A model generated the notes under the pieces. The model was given only the letters and a program-made list of their open reading frames with translations, searched no databases and was not told the origin of the DNA. 51,234 nt of DNA from an endosymbiont of Escarpia spicata (GTDB taxonomy: Bacteria > Pseudomonadota > Gammaproteobacteria > Chromatiales > Chromatiaceae): positions 1 to 51,234 of the forward strand of contig QFXE01000012.1 in the NCBI GenBank assembly GCA_003349915.1, in the 5' to 3' direction. The stretch's first letter is position 1, and every line of letters starts with the position of its first letter. The position numbers and the translations under genes are program-made. Positions 43,437 through 51,074 of the stretch are shown here, piece by piece.

Positions 43437-44282
43437 TTAGAGGCTGAGTGGACTCTGGCATGCTGTGCTGTCAGCAGTGGTTGGAGGTGCCGCAAGGGGC
43501 ATTTCACTCTCCGGATCACCAAACAGGATGCCCTTGACTCCGTTCACCACCTCCTGCATCTCAGGCGTGATGGTGCCGAAGGATTGATTGAGCTGGCCCA
43601 TGAGGGTGGCTCGGCTGATCTCCTGTCGGGTGCGGGCGATCAGATCTGAGGTCTCTTCCATGTCCAGGTAGATGTCGGAGGCGATGACCGCCATGGAAGA
43701 ACCCTGTGACGAAGAGCTGTTGGAGACCAGGTTGTAATACTGGCTGAAGCGGTCGCTGAGCCGCATGCCGGAGCGCCCACGCAGGTTGGGCCGGGTCTGT
43801 GATGCCTGCTTGCCGGACTGTCCGCCGAGTAGGTTTTCCTGCAGGGTCCAGGGTGTCATGCCATTCCCCAGCTCCTTGCGAAGACGTTTTGCGAGACTCT
43901 TGCGGGTTGTCTCCACCGCCTGTTCCATAGTGGGCAGGTTGCTCTCCATAATGTTAAGCATTTCGAGATAGGTTGCACCAAGTTGCTTGTTCAACTGGGC
44001 ACAGCCGGGATCGTCATCCGCCTCTTCGCATTTACTGTCGATGATCAATTGCTGCTGTTGATCCAGGCGGGATATCACCTCCTGCAACCCGCTCTCCATC
44101 TCCTTGGCAACGCTGCCGGTGTGGCGAATGTCCTCAAGTACCGTGGTGGGGAAGAGCTTGAGGGTAGGGGTGTTGGATGCCTGGGTCGGGATGGCGAATA
44201 GCAGCATCCAGGCAAAAACAAGTGCCGAAAATGGTTGCACGCCGGTTGAATCTGATAGGTTGAATTTGCTTGGGGTGCTCAT
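43437..44282 (-). CDS. Exported helical protein of unknown function, first gene of the envelope operon
   Basis: A 281-residue protein with a late signal peptide (FSALVFAWMLLFAIPTQAS, cleavage probably after TQA). The mature protein is rich in helices with coiled-coil character (VAKEMESGLQEVISRLDQQQ), two cysteines near residue 85-95 (KCEEADDDPGC) and a basic, glycine-rich region (RPNLRGRSGMRLSDR). The C-terminal end is Pro/Thr-rich. No family is recognised. First gene of the seven-gene minus-strand operon. It diverges from the B12-binding radical SAM gene with 145 bp between the starts. Confidence 0.68.
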   Translation of the reverse strand: MSTPSKFNLSDSTGVQPFSALVFAWMLLFAIPTQASNTPTLKLFPTTVLEDIRHTGSVAKEMESGLQEVISRLDQQQQLIIDSKCEEADDDPGCAQLNKQLGATYLEMLNIMESNLPTMEQAVETTRKSLAKRLRKELGNGMTPWTLQENLLGGQSGKQASQTRPNLRGRSGMRLSDRFSQYYNLVSNSSSSQGSSMAVIASDIYLDMEETSDLIARTRQEISRATLMGQLNQSFGTITPEMQEVVNGVKGILFGDPESEMPLAAPPTTADSTACQSPLSL

Positions 44283-44427
44283 GGTTTTATCCCTCCTGAT
44301 TGAGCGGTGACCCTTGCCATCCTCGAATGGCGATTTAGGATCTCTGTTGGAGATTGTGGAGGCTGTTAACTGAACGGAGCCTGAACGGTGTTCAGAAATG
44401 GCGCGGTCACGTATATTTCAATGCACT

Positions 44428-46152
44428 ATGTCAAACCCGGAAATTACAACCCGATCCGAGACGCCAGCGATTGCACTGGTGACCTTGCATGCAGGCTACA
44501 GCCACTCCTCATTGGCGCTGCAGTCGATTGCCGCTTACTGTCACGACGAGCCTTTCTACGACGAGATCCACATCTTCGAGTCTCTGGTTAATGTGAATCA
44601 CCACCAGCTGATCGAATCACTGGTGGCGTTGGCGCCGGCAGTGATCGGATTCTCAACCTATCTTTGGAATATCCAGGCATCCCTTAGACTGACACGGTTG
44701 CTGAAGCAGCTTCTGCCGGAGTCGCTTTTTATTTTCGGTGGTCCTGAAGCGGGACCGCGAGGCGCTGAATTGCTGGGCAGAGTGGATGCAATCGATTTCA
44801 TTGTGGACGGGGAGGGTGAAGCCGCTTTTCGTGATCTGGTGCGGTGGCGTCTTTACGGTGAAGGTGATCTTTCAGATACATCGGGGCTGATCTGGCGCAA
44901 AGATGGAACGATAGTGATCAATCCGATTCGGATGCTGCCGGTGGAGGAGATTCCCTCACCGATTACCCTGGGTTTGACTGATTTCACCAAGCCACTGGTC
45001 TACTGGGAGACCTCCCGTGGTTGCCCCTACCGCTGTACCTTCTGCACCAGTGCCACCGACCGGCTGCGTGCATTTCCTGTGGAGAGGGTGGAAACCGAAC
45101 TCCAGATACTGGAGGGGCTTGAGGCCAAAACGGTGAAACTGCTCGATCGCAGTTTCCATCTCGGAAAAAAGCGCACAGTAGAGCTTCTGCAGCGATTCGC
45201 CCATACGCCGGAGAGCCTGCGTTTCCACCTGGAGCTGAATCCGGACCGGATCTCTCCCGAGGCAATGGTGGTATTTCGCCAGGCAGCACCGGGGAAGTTT
45301 CAGTTTGAGATCGGACTGCAGACCCTGAGCGAGCCGGTGCTCGATGCCATCGACAGACAGATGGATATTCCCAAGGCACTGGCGAATATTCGTGAGTTGG
45401 TTGAACTGAAAAAACACCCGGTTCACCTTGACCTGATCATCGGGCTGCCGGGAGAAGATGCAGCACAATGCGGTGACTCCCTGAACCGTGTATTTCGACT
45501 CCATCCTGGCCATCTTCAGCTAGGCACCTTGAAAATGCTGCCTGGTACACCCCTACAGATGCAGGCGGGGCCACTGGGTTATCGTTGGGACAGGGAGCCG
45601 CCCTATGAAGTGCTCTCACATCCAATGCTTACTTTTCAGGAACTATCGCGATTTAAGCTCTATGCGGAATTGCTGGAGCGTCTCTGGAACAGCGACTATT
45701 TGGTACATACTTTGATGTGGCTGGTACCGCGTTATTTTGACGATGAGATCGTCGCCAGTTTCAATGCATTGTTAACCGCGACTGGTGAGCGACTGGCGCG
45801 TGAAAATATGCAGCCCGACCGGTTATTCAGCCTGGTCGTAGATTTCCTCCAACCCATGCTTGCAGGAGACCCGCTGTTGCGGGAGTTGCTGCTCTGGGAC
45901 TACAGCCGATTCAGTCTGGTTAATGGCAAGACGCCAACCTGGATCGCTGAGCATCTGCATGAGCGTGGAAAATTCGTGGTGCAGGGCAGTCGCCGCCAGC
46001 TGCCGATACTGTCACTCTCCAGCGAGGCGGCAGAGATCATCAGCCGCCGTGCCCTGGAACCGATTGCAGCAGGTCGTTATGCAGTCTGGCCGCGACAGCA
46101 CAAAAAAGGCAAGCCGGTGGAAATCTTTGAGGTGAAGAAGATTGGTGGTTAG
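44428..46152 (+). CDS. B12-binding domain radical SAM protein (DUF4080 type)
   Basis: A 574-residue enzyme. Residues about 10-140 form a cobalamin-binding-like Rossmann domain (ALVTLHAGYSHSSLALQSIA, IFGGPEAGPRG). The radical SAM domain has CxxxCxxC in SRGCPYRCTFCTS near residues 195-205, with GLQTLSEPVLDAIDR and LIIGLPGED. A C-terminal DUF4080 region follows (LWDYSRFSLVNGKTPTW). Such proteins are common but their reactions are largely unknown. ATG 44428 is preferred over upstream codons because similarity starts near the domain. It marks the left border of the AT-rich accessory region. Confidence 0.85.
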   Translation: MSNPEITTRSETPAIALVTLHAGYSHSSLALQSIAAYCHDEPFYDEIHIFESLVNVNHHQLIESLVALAPAVIGFSTYLWNIQASLRLTRLLKQLLPESLFIFGGPEAGPRGAELLGRVDAIDFIVDGEGEAAFRDLVRWRLYGEGDLSDTSGLIWRKDGTIVINPIRMLPVEEIPSPITLGLTDFTKPLVYWETSRGCPYRCTFCTSATDRLRAFPVERVETELQILEGLEAKTVKLLDRSFHLGKKRTVELLQRFAHTPESLRFHLELNPDRISPEAMVVFRQAAPGKFQFEIGLQTLSEPVLDAIDRQMDIPKALANIRELVELKKHPVHLDLIIGLPGEDAAQCGDSLNRVFRLHPGHLQLGTLKMLPGTPLQMQAGPLGYRWDREPPYEVLSHPMLTFQELSRFKLYAELLERLWNSDYLVHTLMWLVPRYFDDEIVASFNALLTATGERLARENMQPDRLFSLVVDFLQPMLAGDPLLRELLLWDYSRFSLVNGKTPTWIAEHLHERGKFVVQGSRRQLPILSLSSEAAEIISRRALEPIAAGRYAVWPRQHKKGKPVEIFEVKKIGG

Positions 46153-46179
46153 GCGCGCAGGAAACAAACCCAATCCATT

Positions 46180-46533
46180 TTACGTATCTGACCAAACAGC
46201 ATATTCATTACCGCTAGGGTCGCAAAAATGAAAACGACGACCGCCTGGAAATGAAAAGACCGGTTTTACCACGGTGCCTCCAGCCTCCTGTATTTTCGTT
46301 TGGGTTTTCTCTATGTCATTACTATAGAAAACGACAAGGGCACTACCATTTTCAGTAGAAGAGGATAGATCTGATTTGAAAAAACCACCATCAATACCTT
46401 CGTCAGAGAAGGCTGTATATTCAGGGCCATAGTCGACAAACGACCAGTTAAAAGCAGTGGCGAAAAACTGTTTTGTTGCTTCTATATTTTTTGCAGGAAA
46501 TTCAACGTAATTTATCTTTTCATGCTTATTCAT
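46180..46533 (-). CDS. VOC-family (glyoxalase/dioxygenase fold) protein
   Basis: A 117-residue protein of the vicinal-oxygen-chelate fold. It opens INYVEFPAKNIEATKQFFAT, continues with WSFVDYGPEYTAFSDEGIDG, and closes with FHFCDPSGNEYAVWSD, the usual metal-site and end motifs. Family members include lyases, dioxygenases and resistance proteins, so the substrate cannot be stated. The gene is AT-richer than the chromosomal genes to the left and is the first of a minus-strand set. Confidence 0.82.
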   Translation of the reverse strand: MNKHEKINYVEFPAKNIEATKQFFATAFNWSFVDYGPEYTAFSDEGIDGGFFKSDLSSSTENGSALVVFYSNDIEKTQTKIQEAGGTVVKPVFSFPGGRRFHFCDPSGNEYAVWSDT

Positions 46534-46609
46534 GATGATGAGCTCACTAATTATTCTGTTTTTACCCACAAAATGCGCTAGCCATTTATGAGTCCCTGTT
46601 GATTTGCAG

Positions 46610-47119
46610 TCAGACGATTGTTTGTGCGCGACTTTTTCCGCCGGAAATCAGCCAACGCAAAAATTTAACCCACAAAGTCCATTCTGAAACTGTTGGTGTA
46701 AGATTTAACCGTAGTTCAGCAAAACTGAGTGAATCTTCGATTAAAGCATCATGCAGTGGACAAAAGATCAGTGGCCACGATAGTTGTGCCATTCCATGGG
46801 TTTTCATTTTTAGTGTTTCACGTAGCTCTGTTTTATTGTTTTCGAGCTCAACTACATCATAACCGTGATAACCATCAAATCCATTTGGTCCAGTAAAGCG
46901 AAATACAATGCGTTTGCCAACCACATACTCTTCCACAAAGTAGCAAATTGGACCGTGTCCGCCATTTGCAGATACGGACAGTGGCTTGTCAAATTTCATT
47001 CGAGGCCAAAGTTTATGAGGCCACAGTAAATCATTATTAGAGGATAACGTATCCACTAAGGCACCAACTTTGTCTGATGGCACTTGATATGTGCGACTAT
47101 GAATATTGGTTACTCTCAT
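46610..47119 (-). CDS. SRPBCC-superfamily protein (polyketide cyclase/START-like)
   Basis: A 169-residue protein with the pattern of the SRPBCC ligand-binding fold: an opening strand (IHSRTYQVPSDKVGALVDTL), a mid-section with GGHGPICYFVEEYVVGKRIV, strands FRFTGPNGFDGYHGYDVVEL, and a C-terminal helix (HDALIEDSLSFAELR). Function unknown. ATG 47117-47119 is used; a GTG directly before it is possible. Confidence 0.65.
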   Translation of the reverse strand: MRVTNIHSRTYQVPSDKVGALVDTLSSNNDLLWPHKLWPRMKFDKPLSVSANGGHGPICYFVEEYVVGKRIVFRFTGPNGFDGYHGYDVVELENNKTELRETLKMKTHGMAQLSWPLIFCPLHDALIEDSLSFAELRLNLTPTVSEWTLWVKFLRWLISGGKSRAQTIV

Positions 47120-47153
47120 CACTTTCTTCTTTTACTGTTGTATTCAGTGTGAT

Positions 47154-48080
47154 TTACATGGAAACGATGTGTATCGACTGCTCTTTTTCCTTGCATTGTT
47201 CTTGCTGATAGCCCTTTTTTGCATCACTCACTGTTACAAGCTGATCTGTTGCAATCCAAGCAACACCTTCTATATTGCAATAAACAACATTTCCATTCAC
47301 ATTCTTTGGAAACCTGTAAACCACTCCATCATCAACAACTTTCCAGTTCATTAGATCTAATCCTGCAACAAAAATGGCAGACGATTCTTGCGAAGTGATT
47401 GCCAACATATTATCACTATTGATATCTATTCCAGAATAATCAATAAATTCCAATGTTCGCGGTAACCTTATTGATGCAACATATTTCCATTTTTTCTGTT
47501 TCTTCTCGAAAACCTTGATTCTGCCCGCTCCATTAATCTTACTTGCAGACCCTGCGTCACAGTCATTGCCTTCGCATAAGGCGAGAATATAACTATTATT
47601 ATCCTTAACTACAGTAGTAATGCCTTCGAATCCTTTATTATTTTTCTGGAAGTTATATTTAAGCCACTTTTTCTTTTCCAATGAAAACTTATTATTTGTA
47701 ATGTTTATTCGTGCATTCAACGCCCCGTCATTATCATTTGATTCCTCAATCAGATAAAACTTACTGTTTACATTATCGTGACTTATCCCTTCATAACCGA
47801 TCCCCTTTGTTGCTGTGCCGAATAGTTCTGCCTTGTGAAGGTCAGAATCAATTCGAGCAACCCTGCTATGGTTATCAAAAACAATAAAGAATGAATTATT
47901 TGCAAATAACACGCCACTTGCCTCGTGTTTTTTTTCTTTGCTTTTATTTACCAGAAGTTCATGTAAATTCCTTTCATTCATAACATTCAATATGCTGCTT
48001 CTGATTGTATATTCTTCTGCGAAACAGCCAAATGACGTCAAAATGATCAACAAGAATACTATAAATCTTTCTATCGTCAT
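47154..48080 (-). CDS. Exported beta-propeller-like protein
   Basis: A 308-residue protein with a signal peptide (ERFIVFLLIILTSFGCFAEE); cleavage after CFA or lipidation of that Cys are both possible. The rest has repeated strand patterns (FFIVFDNHSRVARIDSDLHK, GIGYEGISHDNVNSKFYLIE, NKGFEGITTVVKDNNSYILA), including two YEGI/FEGI motifs. These resemble SdiA-regulated or phytase-like propellers. The base composition is very AT-rich and Asn/Lys-heavy, unlike the core genes here, a sign of foreign origin. Function unknown. Confidence 0.65.
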   Translation of the reverse strand: MTIERFIVFLLIILTSFGCFAEEYTIRSSILNVMNERNLHELLVNKSKEKKHEASGVLFANNSFFIVFDNHSRVARIDSDLHKAELFGTATKGIGYEGISHDNVNSKFYLIEESNDNDGALNARINITNNKFSLEKKKWLKYNFQKNNKGFEGITTVVKDNNSYILALCEGNDCDAGSASKINGAGRIKVFEKKQKKWKYVASIRLPRTLEFIDYSGIDINSDNMLAITSQESSAIFVAGLDLMNWKVVDDGVVYRFPKNVNGNVVYCNIEGVAWIATDQLVTVSDAKKGYQQEQCKEKEQSIHIVSM

Positions 48081-48268
48081 GTCTGCTCGCCTCATAATTG
48101 ATTGGCTGAATCTGTATCTTATTGATGCGCGATGAGCCTGTAGAATAAACATTGTTGAGCAAAAAATTATTTAAATATTTTGTATGCGACTGTCTGAAAG
48201 TTATGGATTTACCGGGGAGGTTAGCATCCGTGTGAAGTTCCCTTGGAGCTTGATGTAGGCAAGTAATC

Positions 48269-48868
48269 TTACGGGATTATATCCATGATATTTGAAGCAA
48301 TATTCTGTGCTAGTTCAATACCAAGTATATTCCCAATGAATATAGCTATTGCTGTCCACATAGCAATTACAAAAACCACTTTTACTATTTCAAAAATAAC
48401 TTTTAAAACATAATACAGGATGTGCAAGGCGACTCCAGAAATAACCCATACGATTATTCCTGAAATTATGGCTTGACCAAAATCACTCTTTTCACTGTAT
48501 ATAATAAAACCAAGGAAAAGCCCTAAAACAAATGATATTGACCAAATAGCTTCTGATGGAGCATTTTGTTTCTCTTTCGCTGTTGAGTTAGATGAACTTG
48601 AACTAGTGGAACCAGATGAATTCGAACTAGTAGAGCTATTCTTTTTAGAGGATGTATGATTAACAGAGGCATTCTCATCAATAGTGCCTGCACCGTAACA
48701 TTTCCAGCACTGTTCTTTTATTTCAGTTGTGGACTTCCCGCTTCCACCACATGAGGAACATGCTTGATCTGTACTTGAACCATACCCCCTACCGCCACAT
48801 GAATAACAATTCTCGTACTCTCCTTTAGGAATATTGCCTACACCAAAGCATATATCACAAACTGCCAT
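48269..48868 (-). CDS. DnaJ-type zinc finger protein with membrane-spanning C-terminus
   Basis: A 199-residue protein. The first 65 residues contain exactly four CxxCxGxG motifs (CDICFGVG, CYSCGGRG, CSSCGGSG, CWKCYGAG), the pattern of the DnaJ cysteine-rich zinc domain, but with no J domain. A Ser/Asn-rich linker (about residues 75-100) leads to three hydrophobic segments (WSISFVLGLFLGFIIY, ISGIIVWVISGVALHILYY, and IVKVVFVIAMWTAIAIFIG). The layout suggests a membrane protein exposing a zinc-binding domain to the cytoplasm. No known family is identified with certainty. It is AT-rich. Confidence 0.75.
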   Translation of the reverse strand: MAVCDICFGVGNIPKGEYENCYSCGGRGYGSSTDQACSSCGGSGKSTTEIKEQCWKCYGAGTIDENASVNHTSSKKNSSTSSNSSGSTSSSSSNSTAKEKQNAPSEAIWSISFVLGLFLGFIIYSEKSDFGQAIISGIIVWVISGVALHILYYVLKVIFEIVKVVFVIAMWTAIAIFIGNILGIELAQNIASNIMDIIP

Positions 48869-48894
48869 ATCAATAATCTCTCTCTAATAAATGA

Positions 48895-49380
48895 TCAATT
48901 AGAAGTGCGCAAAACAGAGGTAGATTCCCGGCGCTTTAAACTGTCTGAGTTAATTTGCCTTGTATGCGGTGCTTTGTTTGCAATTGAAGCATCGAATTTC
49001 TCTTTATTTATTACGAAACGCTCGTGCAGCCCTTTTGAGATTAAATCTATTCCATCGTGTGCTTCTACAGAAAACAATAATTTTCTTCCATCAACCTTAA
49101 TTAGTTCAACTGTTGCCGTCACTTCAAGGCCTGGCGGTGTTGCAGCATCATGGCTTACATTAATATGAATACCGACAGTCTGTTCCTTTGGCCAATCAAG
49201 ATGAGGATTAATTGCCTTTATACATGCCCACTCAAGAAATCCAACTAAGAACCCGGTCGCAAAAACCTCAGGCATTACAACGAATTCTTGTGACTCTGGA
49301 TAGAGGGCTGGAACAGTCTTTGTATTTGGCACCACGAACTTGTGTTCGTATCTGATACCTGGTTTCAATGTGTCTTTCAA
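48895..49380 (-). CDS. FlK-like thioesterase (hot-dog fold)
   Basis: A 161-residue protein matching the fluoroacetyl-CoA thioesterase-like group: FVVMPEVFATGFLVGFLEWA, then GIHINVSHDAATPPGLEVTA with the conserved His, and LLFSVEAHDGIDLISKGLHE. The C-terminal 35 residues (NKAPHTRQINSDSLKRREST) are an extra basic tail. It may hydrolyse an acyl-CoA; the fluoroacetate link is only the family name. Its ATG lies 15 bp from the attC site of the next cassette. Confidence 0.8.
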   Translation of the reverse strand: MKDTLKPGIRYEHKFVVPNTKTVPALYPESQEFVVMPEVFATGFLVGFLEWACIKAINPHLDWPKEQTVGIHINVSHDAATPPGLEVTATVELIKVDGRKLLFSVEAHDGIDLISKGLHERFVINKEKFDASIANKAPHTRQINSDSLKRRESTSVLRTSN

Positions 49381-49395
49381 TTTTTCTCCTATTAC

Positions 49396-49459
49396 GCATA
49401 ACGTTCAAGCTGTGCGGTGCAAACGACGCGCAGCGTAATTTGCGTCCGAACTGCTATGC
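49396..49459 (-). other. attC site 1 (integron cassette recombination site)
   Basis: On the plus strand GCATAAC begins and GCTATGC ends a 64-bp imperfect palindrome with inner GTTC/GAAC and a central GCTGTGCG/CGCGCAGC hairpin. On the minus strand it ends GAACGTTATGC, the R-prime type core. It is nearly the same as the site at 51008-51074. It follows the 3' end of the 49482-49736 gene, so it is that cassette's attC. One core base is changed (GCTATGC for GTTATGC). Confidence 0.8.
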
Positions 49460-49481
49460 GCTGCAATTGGACAATAGCGGC

Positions 49482-49736
49482 TCATTTTTTTGTCGATGCA
49501 GGATGTTTCATTTTCATATACACACCACCGACTTTTAGTTCATGCAGCATTTGGTTTAGACGTTTTTTCTTTGTTTCTTCTTTTTTTGCACACGCTATCC
49601 AACCCAGATAGTCATTTCTTTGATATGCGGGGCGTGCCATATAATCTTGTTTTACACCATTATCCTTTAATGCTTTTTCAATATAGTCAGGCATTGGATT
49701 AAGTTTTCTTTTTAATCTCTGGTTGTCTTTTCTCAT
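49482..49736 (-). CDS. YdeI/OmpD-associated family small protein
   Basis: An 84-residue basic protein (MRKDNQRLKRKLNPMPDYIE, RPAYQRNDYLGWIACAKKEE, KRLNQMLHELKVGGVYM). This matches the C-terminal half of the YdeI/OmpD-associated or bacteriocin-protection family. Its precise function is unknown. An in-frame ATG at 49752-49754 is part of the attC core (GTTATGC), so the core could supply an alternative start adding six residues. Cassette gene with attC site 1 behind it. Confidence 0.78.
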   Translation of the reverse strand: MRKDNQRLKRKLNPMPDYIEKALKDNGVKQDYMARPAYQRNDYLGWIACAKKEETKKKRLNQMLHELKVGGVYMKMKHPASTKK

Positions 49737-49750
49737 TGATGTTTTTTTAC

Positions 49751-49878
49751 GCATAACCGTCTAGTTAAGGGGCAGCTAGCATGGAGCGGTGTTTGCGTAA
49801 TAATGGCGAAGCCATGCGCAAAAAGCCGCGGAGTGCTAGCTGTCCCAGTGAGCGAAGCGAACGCCTTGAACTGATTGT
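49751..49878 (-). other. attC site 2, interrupted by a group IIC intron
   Basis: Starts GCATAAC (plus strand) and runs 128 bp with a long palindrome (GGCAGCTAGCA pairing with TGCTAGCTGTC, and an inner ATGGCGAAGCCAT hairpin). It breaks off at TTGT (49875-49878) where the intron begins. Joining GT with TATGT after the intron (50520-50524) restores the core GTTATGT. It should be the attC of the cassette holding the 50557-50988 gene. Confidence 0.8.
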
Positions 49879-50519
49879 GTGTGCCCGGCATGGGCATGAT
49901 ATTATGAGGTGAAAGTCCTCTGTATATATTCCAGAAAGGAGACGAAAAGTCACCTTTAAAAAGTACTAGCCGATGGCAAGGGCGGAAGGGCGACCAACCG
50001 TCTGAAAGAAGCCTAAGTGCAAACCTGCGAGCTGACGAACAGAAATCGCATATAAGGCCGAACCCCTGGGTGAGTGAGCACAACATCACGAAACCCGCCT
50101 GGAGAACATGGGGGATGGTAAATGCGGCAGTTGTGCAGGGAAAGATCATGTTCTTACCCGGGGAGATCTGCCTGGCTTTGCGTCCACCGTTGGTGGGAGC
50201 GCCCCATGTAGTAATGCATGGGGTGACTGGGCAGAAGTCAGCAGATGGCATAGTAGTGGATTCTTAACAGATGAAGCGAAGGCCTGAAGCCAAGAGAGAA
50301 AATTTCGCATCATGCTCTATTCTCAGTTTGAGCCGACCGGCTCTCATAAGAGGTGATAGGCGCGCTGGTGAGTACGTTATTTTCAAAGTTAATCAAGTCT
50401 CTGTACCTTGGTTAGCTTGTCCGACTACGGTTCGACGCTTTTGGTAACCGCCATGGTACGGACCCGTATGCCTGGTGGTGTGGGAGGGAGGGGGATCAAA
50501 ACCCCCTTCCTATCCCTCT
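49879..50519 (+). mobile_element. Group IIC (attC-type) intron without reverse transcriptase gene
   Basis: The 5' end GTGTGCCCGGCATGGGC is that of group IIC introns. Further family blocks are TTCTTACCCGGGGAG (50151-50165), GCAGAAGTCAGCAG, and a domain V hairpin AACCGCCATGGTACGG / CCGTATGCCTGGTGGT (about 50446-50480), followed by a GGGGG/CCCCC domain VI. No open frame of reverse-transcriptase size exists, so it needs an intron-encoded protein in trans. It lies opposite to the cassette genes, inserted after TTGT in attC site 2, as IIC-attC introns do. The 3' border is deduced from restoration of the attC core. Confidence 0.88.
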
Positions 50520-50556
50520 TATGTTTTGATATTTATACCCACCAATATATTCTCAG

Positions 50557-50988
50557 TTACACCAGCAACACTTTAGCTGAATATACGATGAGTGTCATAC
50601 CGATAATTGCCATAAAGATATAGGTAAAAAAGAATAATTTTTTCTGTTTTTTGGAACCTACTCTAAAACCTTCTTGGCGTAGGCTAATATTTTTTACTGC
50701 TTCTCTACCTGAAGTATCAAAATAGATCGCACCAGCTAGCAATGAAATTATTGGCCACCATTCATGGTCAACTATCATAAGGAAGCCAGCTAAAGGCATC
50801 CACCCCAAAGTTAACAAATCCCAAAATGCTATATATCTTTCCAATGTTTGCACGACTGAATCTGTTTCTTTTGGATCTTCCTGAATTCCCAATCGTTGAC
50901 CTAGTTTGAAGTCAATGCTTGATATAATTTGAGCTGTATATAACAAGCCACCCAATATCAACAAAGCCCACCCAATTGCTATTTGCAC
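50557..50988 (-). CDS. Small membrane protein in an integron cassette
   Basis: A 143-residue protein with three or four hydrophobic segments (IGWALLILGGLLYTAQIISS, WPIISLLAGAIYF, LFFFTYIFMAIIGMTLIVYS). A cytoplasmic stretch contains GRLGIQEDPKETDSVVQ-like charged residues. No family is recognised. AT-rich. The gene is bounded by the intron-split attC site 2 behind it and attC site 3 in front, so it is one cassette. Possible start confirmed only by frame; function unknown. Confidence 0.68.
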   Translation of the reverse strand: MQIAIGWALLILGGLLYTAQIISSIDFKLGQRLGIQEDPKETDSVVQTLERYIAFWDLLTLGWMPLAGFLMIVDHEWWPIISLLAGAIYFDTSGREAVKNISLRQEGFRVGSKKQKKLFFFTYIFMAIIGMTLIVYSAKVLLV

Positions 50989-51007
50989 AACTTCTCCATT
51001 TTCTTAA

Positions 51008-51074
51008 ACATAACGTTCAAGCTGTGCGGCGCAAGCGAAGCGCAGCGTAGATTGCGTCCGAACGAGCGCCTTGT
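51008..51074 (-). other. attC site 3, interrupted by a second group IIC intron
   Basis: Starts ACATAAC on the plus strand and matches attC site 1 closely (GTTCAAGCTGTGCGG, GCGCAGCGTA, TTGCGTCCGAAC). It ends at TTGT (51071-51074), exactly where the second intron begins, so only one side of the split core is in the window. Confidence 0.82.

Noticed and set aside
48160-48268. An attC site before the zinc-finger membrane protein
   Set aside because: GTTATGG and GTTAGCA occur but no matching partner core or palindrome could be found by eye.
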